A model generated the notes under the pieces. The model did not search any database, was not told the origin of the DNA, and saw nothing but the letters and a program-made list of their open reading frames with translations. From NCBI RefSeq assembly GCF_021190955.1, contig NZ_JAIOAO010000002.1, forward strand, positions 744,001 through 808,000: a stretch of DNA of 64,000 nt, given 5' to 3'. Source of the DNA: Parachryseolinea silvisoli. Its GTDB lineage: Bacteria > Bacteroidota > Bacteroidia > Cytophagales > Cyclobacteriaceae. Shown in pieces: positions 8,380 to 14,758 of this stretch. The stretch's first letter is position 1. Each line of letters starts with the position of its first letter. Position numbers and translations under genes: made by a program.

Positions 8380-10269
8380 ATGATTAAATCTCTATTTAAA
8401 AAAGCAGCGCTTTTGATGGTGCTGCATCTATTCATGTGTTTACAGGTATTTGCCCAATGGCAAAATTACAGCAGCTGGGAGATCGACCAAAATTCTCTCG
8501 GAGGCAGTACTTCCCAACTTTTGCTGGCGGCGAATCAGAGCAGGATCGTTAGGTTCCGCATAACAGTGATAAAAAATGTTAGCCCGGTAAATTTCAATTT
8601 CCAGATGTTCCGTAAACCCAGCGGCACACAAACATGTGGATGTATACCGATATCGAATGCCTTTAAGATAACGGATGCAGACTTTCCGAGTGGTGTTACC
8701 AGCATTACGAAAGAGTTTAGCATGACACTGTATGCTGAAGCGGGTTCATCGTTAAACGATGCTACAATGCGTGATTTTGATACTGTTATTATGGGCGTGG
8801 CCACAAATAGTCCCGAGAATCCTACCAGTCCCCCCTGGAATCCGTCGAAAACGTATACCGTAAGAGTTCAGAGCCCCCCGACAACGCCACCGGGAGTACC
8901 ACGTAATTTGAAAGTAGATGCATCTTCCGCCTGTAGCATTACGCTCTCGTGGACCCGGCCCAGTTCATCGGTTCAGATAACGCAATACAGTGTATATATA
9001 AATGGACAAGGTAATTTCAACTGGGCGGTAGACGCCAGCAGGACGAGCATAACGATTAACGGTCTTGCCGCCAGCACGGCGTACGCAATTTATGTAAAAG
9101 CAGGAAACGATATCGGTGAGTCGGCGGCATCTAACACTGTGAATGTAACGACCCCAGGGCCAGTCCCCGGCGCCACACGTACCAACGCTATCGAAGTCCG
9201 TTTGGAGAATAGTAACTTGCTTTATTACTTCTCCCCAGATAATTCAAAAGCAAACTGCTACGGTAATGACTTTGTAGGCGATGCGTCTAACGAGTTTAAT
9301 GGGCAGCCGAGCGACGACATTTATTATAAGGTCATTTCCAGCTACTATGGTACCCTTCAAATATCTACTTGTGGTTCACCAGATCAGGAAAATACCCGGA
9401 TTCATGTACTAGATGCAAATGGAAAGTGGATGCGGCATGTCGTAGAAGCGTATCCGACGGTGTGTGCTAGTTATAATACATCACGAACACTGGATGCTCG
9501 GCCAGGAGTGTATTACGTTGTAATAGAACGTGTTGGTCAAGGACAAGGGGAGATCAATGTAAAGATGCAACTGAATCCGATGAATGTGCCGGGCATTTCA
9601 TGGACACAGCCAATTCACCTGGGTGTTCTAGGCGACTGTAGCCGATTTAGCGACTACTTACCCGATATTAACGCGTCTTTCAGAGACCAGTATGGCTGGT
9701 ATGGAGATGACGTCTTTTATCGGTTTACATTGACAAAGCCCACAAGCATTAGAATTGGAAACTGTAGCGATGCTCACCCGGATTTTGCCGTGTACTTGTT
9801 TGACTCACTGTATCAATTTATTGCAAAAGGAGACGTTGATAATTGTTTATTGACGACCCGCGTGCTCCCAGCAGGCGAATACACAGTGATGTTTGAAGGG
9901 GAAGCCGACAGTTATCCGTTTTCCTATGGAATGCCGGTCAGTATAGCGACCCAAGACTGTAATCAAGGAAGTCGTATTGCTTCCGCTGGACCGTTAGAAA
10001 TGTTACCGGGTAATCAGCAATCCGCAAGTAAAGAGAGTGGGACCGCGATCTATCCTATCCCGGCCAGCGGTACGCTAACGATTGATGTACATGCCAACAC
10101 CTACTACAACGTTTCGATGACAGATATCTACGGATTGCCCGTGAAAGCATGGAGCGCGCTGCGAGGTAAGAACAACCTCGACATCTCTCAGGTGAAGGAA
10201 GGTGTTTATGTTGTTCAGGTGCACGCTGGCGACCAGACGACGGTCAGAAGAGTTGAAGTGAAAAGATAG
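8380..10269 (+). CDS. Secreted fibronectin III / PPC-like protein with type IX sorting domain
   Basis: A 629-residue exported protein. Signal peptide 1-26 (cleaved after VFA). A fibronectin type III domain lies at about 165-262 (PGVPRNLKVDAS, ITLSWTRP, STAYAIYVKAGNDIGES). Two related beta-sandwich stretches follow at about 265-392 and 400-525, each with DDIYYKV or DDVFYRF and a LPAGEYTVMFEG-type strand, resembling the PPC domains of secreted peptidases. The end (about 553-629) is a type IX secretion sorting domain with YPIPASGTLTIDV and KEGVYVVQVHAGDQT. There is no catalytic domain, so binding or adhesion is the likely role. Its base composition is more AT-rich than the core genes nearby, which fits an accessory gene. 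Confidence 0.85.
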   Translation: MIKSLFKKAALLMVLHLFMCLQVFAQWQNYSSWEIDQNSLGGSTSQLLLAANQSRIVRFRITVIKNVSPVNFNFQMFRKPSGTQTCGCIPISNAFKITDADFPSGVTSITKEFSMTLYAEAGSSLNDATMRDFDTVIMGVATNSPENPTSPPWNPSKTYTVRVQSPPTTPPGVPRNLKVDASSACSITLSWTRPSSSVQITQYSVYINGQGNFNWAVDASRTSITINGLAASTAYAIYVKAGNDIGESAASNTVNVTTPGPVPGATRTNAIEVRLENSNLLYYFSPDNSKANCYGNDFVGDASNEFNGQPSDDIYYKVISSYYGTLQISTCGSPDQENTRIHVLDANGKWMRHVVEAYPTVCASYNTSRTLDARPGVYYVVIERVGQGQGEINVKMQLNPMNVPGISWTQPIHLGVLGDCSRFSDYLPDINASFRDQYGWYGDDVFYRFTLTKPTSIRIGNCSDAHPDFAVYLFDSLYQFIAKGDVDNCLLTTRVLPAGEYTVMFEGEADSYPFSYGMPVSIATQDCNQGSRIASAGPLEMLPGNQQSASKESGTAIYPIPASGTLTIDVHANTYYNVSMTDIYGLPVKAWSALRGKNNLDISQVKEGVYVVQVHAGDQTTVRRVEVKR

Positions 10270-10295
10270 TTAAAATCTGCTATCTGTAATGAGAT

Positions 10296-10329
10296 AAAAA
10301 GACCGGACGTCAATGTCCGGTCTTTTTTT
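10296..10329. terminator. Rho-independent terminator between convergent genes
   Basis: GACCGGAC (10301-10308) pairs with GTCCGGTC (10315-10322), extended by five A/T pairs and followed by Ts. The flanking A and T runs let it act on both strands for the genes at 8380-10269 and 10363-10707. Confidence 0.9.
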
Positions 10330-10362
10330 AGTAACTCCGACTCATTTACCTTTAAGTCTCCA

Positions 10363-10707
10363 TTAAAACAACATCTCTTCTAGTAATTCCGTGGTAGACG
10401 TAACATCTTTTTCTTTTTGCAATTTCCAGCGACGCAGCTCATATTTATCACCGCTTTTGGTAAAATACACCTTAACCAAATCGAGGTCGCAATAGGAATA
10501 CAAGTATTCGAATTCCTCGTGCGGAGTTCTGTAAATTCCAATTGACTCGAGATCCTCATCGGTTAGTTCGTTCAGTTGTTTAGATTTAATGCAGGCCAAC
10601 TTTTCAAAGTCCAGTTGGTCCATGTGTTCGGCTGCCCGTTCTTCATAGTCGGCTTTCATTCTTAGATTTAGGATCTCGTTTGAGACCTCGTCATCAAAAT
10701 TCATCAT
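10363..10707 (-). CDS. Unknown small acidic protein
   Basis: A 114-residue product I do not recognise. The open frame extends to a TTG at 10719, but the first ATG at 10705-10707, with a purine-rich GGGAAAAAAG just upstream, is the better start. The protein is acidic, has no signal peptide or membrane segment, and is rich in Glu, Asp and Leu, which suggests a soluble helical protein. Notable stretches are the acidic ELTDEDLESIG and the charged YELRRWKLQKEKD near the C-terminus. It lies 70 bases downstream of the 322-residue unknown gene in the same direction, separated by a 26-bp tandem repeat, so the two may be co-transcribed. Confidence 0.55.
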   Translation of the reverse strand: MMNFDDEVSNEILNLRMKADYEERAAEHMDQLDFEKLACIKSKQLNELTDEDLESIGIYRTPHEEFEYLYSYCDLDLVKVYFTKSGDKYELRRWKLQKEKDVTSTTELLEEMLF

Positions 10708-10735
10708 CTTTTTTCCCAATTAACGTTTAACATTC

Positions 10736-10778
10736 TGTTTCTTGTGAAGTTTAGATCGTTGTGTTTCTTGTGAAGTTT
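10736..10778. repeat. 26-bp tandem repeat, 1.6 copies
   Basis: TGTTTCTTGTGAAGTTT occurs at 10736-10752 and again at 10762-10778, separated by 9 bases. The second copy reaches the first base of the stop codon of the upstream minus-strand gene. GAAGTT/AACTTC near 10772-10788 adds a small hairpin. Confidence 0.8.
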
Positions 10779-11746
10779 TATGAACTTCCATAAAACGTGT
10801 CTAAAGTAGACTCGAGCGGGTTTGGCAACTCGGGTTTTGGTACATACGGATTGCACATGGAAAACAGATTGTAACGTTTAATAGCGGTCCTATTTATACA
10901 GACTGCGGGACGAAGACGTACGGCTCGTGTAATCCTCCACTGCAAGGAAATGTGGTTTTTACCGTGTGCGGTTTTTTTCTCCTTTTTCCAACACGCTTTC
11001 TCCACGTGAATCAGCGTCAACACAGTATATTTCTTATCCTCTACAACACAATACTCGCGATCAACCTTTCGGAGATACTCAACGCCCAACGTTATAAAAA
11101 GAAACTCATCCTCAACAGGCATGATGCGGCTGGTAAATGTCAGAGGAGTCCTCGCCACCATGCGCGACGACATCACTGCTGACCGGATGTGCTCCACGGA
11201 ATGCGCACCGGTTTTAAAGTCGATCCTGGCTACGCCCATCACAAACCGAAAGCGCGCAGCATCCGCATGCTGTAGCACTAACTTCTTATCGGAAGGGATA
11301 ATCGTGATAGTACAAACACCTCTTTCGTGATCAACATCCGTACTATACGTTGCCTTTAACACGCGTTTCAGTGAAGTCCCTTTATTAAACTCAAACCCAC
11401 GCAACAGCCCGATATCGCCTGACTCCGGACGTCGCTTACCCGGCATGTTGGTGGTGTCGGACTGCATGGCGGCCATAACGGCCTGAGTAAGCCTACTGGT
11501 CATGCGCGTATCAGCCGCACCGGCAAACAACTGTATAAATGCCGCGCGTAAGAGCTTAACACCCCACGCACACCGTCCAAAGTCCGTATTGTTCTCCCGC
11601 ACCCGTGCAAAGGCAGGATCAGTACGAATACGCTCCGCATCGACAGACGTTATTTTTCGGACGAGATAGCCATTGTCTTTAGTATAGTAGTAGCTATTTT
11701 CCCCTAGTTTGCCGATTAATTTAATAACACCCGTTTGTTTCGCCAT
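10778..11746 (-). CDS. Unknown protein of a Bacteroidota-specific family (MAKQTG N-terminus)
   Basis: A 322-residue soluble protein of unknown function. Its N-terminus (MAKQTGVIKLIGKLG, then GYLVRK, RIRTDPAFARVREN, FGRCAWGVKLLR) resembles a family of hypothetical proteins I remember from Bacteroidota, often about 250-300 residues and lacking any assigned role; this is memory, not a search. A glycine-rich turn, an arginine-rich helix and a beta-rich middle (VCTITIIPSDKKLVL) are visible. The last 65 or so residues are Lys/Arg rich (KKEKKTAHGKNH, RAVRLRPAVC) and look like an extra tail compared with the family as I recall it. There is no signal peptide. A -7-like TAGGTTTG lies at 11760-11767 on the minus strand, about 14 bases before the ATG. 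Confidence 0.6.
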   Translation of the reverse strand: MAKQTGVIKLIGKLGENSYYYTKDNGYLVRKITSVDAERIRTDPAFARVRENNTDFGRCAWGVKLLRAAFIQLFAGAADTRMTSRLTQAVMAAMQSDTTNMPGKRRPESGDIGLLRGFEFNKGTSLKRVLKATYSTDVDHERGVCTITIIPSDKKLVLQHADAARFRFVMGVARIDFKTGAHSVEHIRSAVMSSRMVARTPLTFTSRIMPVEDEFLFITLGVEYLRKVDREYCVVEDKKYTVLTLIHVEKACWKKEKKTAHGKNHISLQWRITRAVRLRPAVCINRTAIKRYNLFSMCNPYVPKPELPNPLESTLDTFYGSS

Positions 11747-12091
11747 GCCCTCTTAAGTACAAACCTAAGATCGCTTTCCGCTGCCGAATTAGCCAGTAAT
11801 ATGAGACGAGATGTCATTAGCGGATTTGGCATTCATATCAACTGTCCATGAACGGTATTCGGGCAATTTGGCGAGGTCCTGTATGCTGGCGAGTCTAAGT
11901 CCAAGCACATGATATAAGCTTTAGGAAGATCCGCATCTCCCCTAAGCCATCCATACAGCATACCTAAGGCAAATCTATGGATTACCCGTATCAAACATAT
12001 ACTCTAGCTATACCTGAGCTATACTAGACACATAGCTAATTAAAGCAATCCCTCCTAACCGGATAAATCAGGTGACCAATTTCTGTCTTCG
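11747..12091. other. Intergenic stretch with phased repeats and possible decayed coding sequence
   Basis: About 345 bases without a confident gene, between two minus-strand genes. On the minus strand a frame of 58 codons is open from about 12003 to its TGA near 11836, and would encode a start-less or 42-residue peptide (MLYGWLRGDADLPKAY...). Another minus-strand frame is open from about 11926 to the TAA near 11798 (…ASIQDLAKLPEYRSWT…). Both have reasonable composition but neither has a ribosome-binding site. This fits a decayed gene or a conserved leader of the unknown gene at 10778-11746. A phased TATAC repeat lies at 11998-12030. Confidence 0.45.
11998..12030. repeat. Three TATAC repeats in exact 11-bp phase
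   Basis: TATAC occurs at 11998-12002, 12009-12013 and 12020-12024, and AGCTATAC is shared by the last two (12006-12013, 12017-12024). A period of one helical turn places all copies on one face of the DNA, as in repeated protein-binding sites or bent DNA. Confidence 0.7.
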
Positions 12092-12793
12092 TCAGTTCAC
12101 CTTCCGCTGCTTCTCCTTCTGCGCCTCCATCACCTTCTTAATCTGCACCCCCGCCAGCGCTACAGAGTCACGATCGTGCTTATTTTTCTCGATCTTCTTC
12201 AACAGATCAGCATTTTGCAGCTTATTATTCTCAATCGACTTCTCCAGCTGAATCTTCTCCCGTTTGTTATCTTCTAACTTGACGTTCAGATTCTTATTCT
12301 CATTCGTCAGCTTCTGCTGCTGTTTATCCACCGCCTGCGCAGCACGTAGCGACTCATCAATCTGCACCTGGATTTTCTCCCGATAGAACTTCACGCCAAA
12401 GTCGTGCATCAACTTCTCCAGCTCTTTGTTAACATGCGCCGCAGTTTCCGCAGAGCCCCCTTCCGGCTTCATCCCAATCCAGGCTGCCGCCTTCGTAGTG
12501 CTTTCGGCTTTCATCACCGCGTAGGCAGGCGTAGCGTACGGAATAGCGCCAATGGTGGGTTCGTTGATCGTAATGGCCTCGGTAGCTTGCTTGGCCTTGC
12601 CAAGCGACTTGGCCAGCTTGAGCAGCGCAGCGTTGACCTCCTCAGGTGTGCCGTCTAGCTCTACCTCAAAACCTTGGAGATTTTCTCCCTTTACACGGGC
12701 AGTCTCTTTTTTAACTTTTACGGTTTGGGCGGTAGCGATAAGTGTAAGCGCAAAAAATGAAAAGATCAGGACAAACTTTTTCGTTAGCGACAT
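12092..12793 (-). CDS. Exported coiled-coil protein of unknown function
   Basis: A 233-residue product with a clear signal peptide (1-22, ending ATA before Q). Residues 25-75 form a charged helix-rich region (TPEEVNAALLKLAKSL) and 80-125 are Ala/Thr-rich. From about 140 to the end the sequence is a strongly charged heptad-type coiled coil (VDKQQQKLTNENKNLNVKLE, KIQLEKSIENN, LLKKIEKNKHD). It is probably periplasmic. I do not recognise a named family. It is divergent from the epimerase gene, and a candidate -7 box TAGTTTTG is at 12822-12829 on the minus strand. Confidence 0.75.
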   Translation of the reverse strand: MSLTKKFVLIFSFFALTLIATAQTVKVKKETARVKGENLQGFEVELDGTPEEVNAALLKLAKSLGKAKQATEAITINEPTIGAIPYATPAYAVMKAESTTKAAAWIGMKPEGGSAETAAHVNKELEKLMHDFGVKFYREKIQVQIDESLRAAQAVDKQQQKLTNENKNLNVKLEDNKREKIQLEKSIENNKLQNADLLKKIEKNKHDRDSVALAGVQIKKVMEAQKEKQRKVN

Positions 12794-12821
12794 GTTGTTT
12801 ACTTTGTAATAATTCAGGGCT

Positions 12822-12829
12822 CAAAACTA
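12822..12829 (-). promoter_or_regulatory. Candidate -7 promoter element for the coiled-coil gene
   Basis: Read on the minus strand this is TAGTTTTG, an exact match to TAnnTTTG, 29 bases before the ATG at 12793. No TTTG lies at the ideal 19-base spacing; the nearest is 15 bases away at 12845-12848. Confidence 0.35.
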
Positions 12830-12837
12830 CTGAAAAA

Positions 12838-13746
12838 TTGACTGCAAAAAATATACTTATTACCGGCGCTTCAGGTCTTATCGGTACGCACCTGACAGAA
12901 CTTTTACAACGCGAAGGCCGCCACGTGGCGCATCTCAGTCGCAGCAACCGTGGCAACAAGACAACCACCTTTTTATGGCACATCGCTCAAGCAAAACTTG
13001 ATGTAGCCGCCTTGCAAGGCACTGACACGATTGTGCACCTGGCAGGTGCCGGCGTCGGCGAAAAGCGATGGACAGACTCTTACAAGAAGGAAATCCTCGA
13101 AAGCCGCACGCACTCCACGCGCCTGCTGTACGACACGCTGCGTCAACACCCGCATACTGTCAAGACCTTTGTCTCTGCCTCCGCGATTGGCTATTATGGC
13201 TTTGAAGACAACGACTCGTTGTTAACCGAAGAGCATCCCTCCGGCAAAGATTTCATGGCGCAAGTAACGCGTGCGTGGGAGGAAGAAGTAGACCGCATCG
13301 CCACACTGGGCATTCGCGTAGTAAAGATTCGCATCGGTATAGTACTGGCAGCGGAGGGTGGTGCATTGGAACAGATGGCCAAACCGGTAAAGCTCTTTGT
13401 CGGTGCACCCCTCGGCACCGGGCGTCAGAATGTAAGCTGGATTCACATTCACGACATCTGCCGCATGTTTATCAAGGCCATGGACGACGAGGCAATGCAA
13501 GGCCCTTATAATGGCACCGGCCCGTATGCCATCACCAACTGCGAGCTGACAAAAGCTATCGGCAAGGCCATAGGCCGGCCGGTGTTTATGCCCCCTGTGC
13601 CGGGCGTTGTACTAAAGATGTTGATTGGACAAATGGCTGAAGTGGTACTCACGGGTAGCAACGTGTCGTCGAAAAAGATTCAGGGCGAGGGTTTTCAATT
13701 TCAATTTAAGACGCTGGAGGGTGCATTAAAAGACCTTCTTCATTAA
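12838..13746 (+). CDS. TIGR01777-family NAD(P)-dependent epimerase / SulA-like nucleotide-sugar epimerase
   Basis: An extended short-chain dehydrogenase of about 302 residues. The Rossmann signature ITGASGLIGTHL is near the N-terminus. It is followed by HLAGAGVGEKRWT and SASAIGYYG, characteristic of the TIGR01777 (YfcH-like) family, and ends with the C-terminal DUF1731-type region (GEGFQFQFKTLEGALKDLL). The frame is open from an ATG at 12757, but that start would overlap the divergent gene by 37 bases and add a foreign N-terminus. TTG at 12838, directly before TAKNILITGASG, gives the normal family length. Substrate unknown; family members are annotated as nucleotide-sugar epimerases without firm biochemistry. 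Confidence 0.88.
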   Translation: MTAKNILITGASGLIGTHLTELLQREGRHVAHLSRSNRGNKTTTFLWHIAQAKLDVAALQGTDTIVHLAGAGVGEKRWTDSYKKEILESRTHSTRLLYDTLRQHPHTVKTFVSASAIGYYGFEDNDSLLTEEHPSGKDFMAQVTRAWEEEVDRIATLGIRVVKIRIGIVLAAEGGALEQMAKPVKLFVGAPLGTGRQNVSWIHIHDICRMFIKAMDDEAMQGPYNGTGPYAITNCELTKAIGKAIGRPVFMPPVPGVVLKMLIGQMAEVVLTGSNVSSKKIQGEGFQFQFKTLEGALKDLLH

Positions 13747-13795
13747 CTTCCACCGTATTGCACACGTATAAACAGCCGTAAAAAGGTTTTACATC

Positions 13796-14554
13796 ATGGC
13801 AAAAAAATCAAAGAAAAAGGAAATAGAAACACCGGCGTTTCAACACAGCCTGGAAGAAGAGCAACGTATCCGCCAGGCATTTCAAGACAAAGACTGGGCC
13901 GAGATCAAAAGCTCGAACAGCTGGGTGATCTTTAAGGTCATGTCTGAATTTGTAGAAGGCTTTGATAAGCTCGCAAAGATAGGCCCCTGCGTGACCATCT
14001 TCGGCTCAGCCCGCGTAAAGCCCAGCAACCCATATTATAAAATGGCCGACGAAATCGCCTTTCAACTGGTGAAGCATGGCTACGGTGTCATCACCGGTGG
14101 TGGCCCGGGCATCATGGAAGCCGGCAACAGAGGCGCCAACCGCGCAAAAGGAAAATCCGTAGGCCTAAATATTTACTTACCCCACGAGCAAAAAGGAAAT
14201 ATATACATCGACCCCGATAAGCTCATCACATTCGATTACTTCTTCGTGCGCAAGGTAATGTTCGTAAAATACTCCCAGGGATTCATCGTAATGCCGGGCG
14301 GATTCGGAACGCTCGATGAGCTAATGGAAGCATTAACATTGATCCAAACAAAGAAAATTGGAAGATTCCCCATCGTGCTGGTAGGAAAAAAATTCTGGAG
14401 TGGACTGGTTGATTGGTGGAGGAAGGTATTAGTGGCGGAAAAGATGATTGACGCCGACGACCACTACCTCTTCGAAGTAGTAGACACCCCAGAAGACGCC
14501 GTAAAAGTCATCGAAGAATTCTACTCCAAATATCTACTCTCCCCCAACTTCTAA
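13796..14554 (+). CDS. LOG-family protein (cytokinin riboside 5'-monophosphate phosphoribohydrolase type)
   Basis: A 252-residue Rossmann-fold protein of the TIGR00730/LOG family. The family signatures are GGGPGIMEAGNRGA in the first half and PGGFGTLDELMEAL in the second, which form the phosphoribohydrolase active site acting on nucleoside 5'-monophosphates. FGSARVKP marks the start of the fold. A basic N-terminal extension of about 60 residues (MAKKSKKKEIE onward) precedes it, as in many Bacteroidota homologues. Bacterial members cleave AMP-type nucleotides to free base and ribose 5-phosphate; the physiological role is unclear. It lies 49 bases after the epimerase gene. Confidence 0.93.
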   Translation: MAKKSKKKEIETPAFQHSLEEEQRIRQAFQDKDWAEIKSSNSWVIFKVMSEFVEGFDKLAKIGPCVTIFGSARVKPSNPYYKMADEIAFQLVKHGYGVITGGGPGIMEAGNRGANRAKGKSVGLNIYLPHEQKGNIYIDPDKLITFDYFFVRKVMFVKYSQGFIVMPGGFGTLDELMEALTLIQTKKIGRFPIVLVGKKFWSGLVDWWRKVLVAEKMIDADDHYLFEVVDTPEDAVKVIEEFYSKYLLSPNF

Positions 14555-14555
14555 T

Positions 14556-14696
14556 AGCAGCGCAACTGCTCTGACATCTGGTTCAAGTCTTCCGACCGAA
14601 GGGAGGGCGACTTGGACCTACTTTAATGGCAGTCTTCAGACTGCCGGAGCACAGTCGTCATAAATGGCAATCCAGCACCGAGCGAAGCGATGGTGC
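14556..14696. repeat. Cluster of four small hairpins in an intergenic region
   Basis: Between the LOG gene and the terminator are successive stem-loops: AGCAG/CTGCT (14556-14570); GGTTCAAGTC/GACTTGGACC (14580-14618, one G-T pair, with an inner CTTC/GAAG stem); GGCAGTC-TTCA-GACTGCC (14628-14645, perfect); and GCACC/GGTGC (14675-14696). No ORF is present. This resembles an intergenic palindromic repeat element or a small structured RNA. Confidence 0.6.
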
Positions 14697-14704
14697 GCCA
14701 CAAC

Positions 14705-14734
14705 AAAAAGCCCCGGCACAAACCGGGGCTTTTT
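14705..14734. terminator. Bidirectional terminator between LOG gene and htpG
   Basis: AAAAAGCCCCGG (14705-14716) and CCGGGGCTTTTT (14723-14734) are perfect complements with a 6-base loop. A and T runs on both flanks let it serve both convergent genes. Confidence 0.95.
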
Positions 14735-14758
14735 CTATGTATATAGTTGATCGAATTA

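Noticed and set aside
10363-11746. Toxin-antitoxin or phage-derived module
   Set aside because: No toxin fold, DNA-binding antitoxin, integrase, or attachment repeats can be seen; only the small acidic/large basic pairing hints at it.
14571-14620. GGTTCAAGTC resembling a tRNA T-loop
   Set aside because: The flanking bases do not make a T-stem; the segment pairs with GACTTGGACC in a different hairpin.
14580-14696. CRISPR array
   Set aside because: The hairpins differ from each other; there are no identical direct repeats with spacers and no cas genes.
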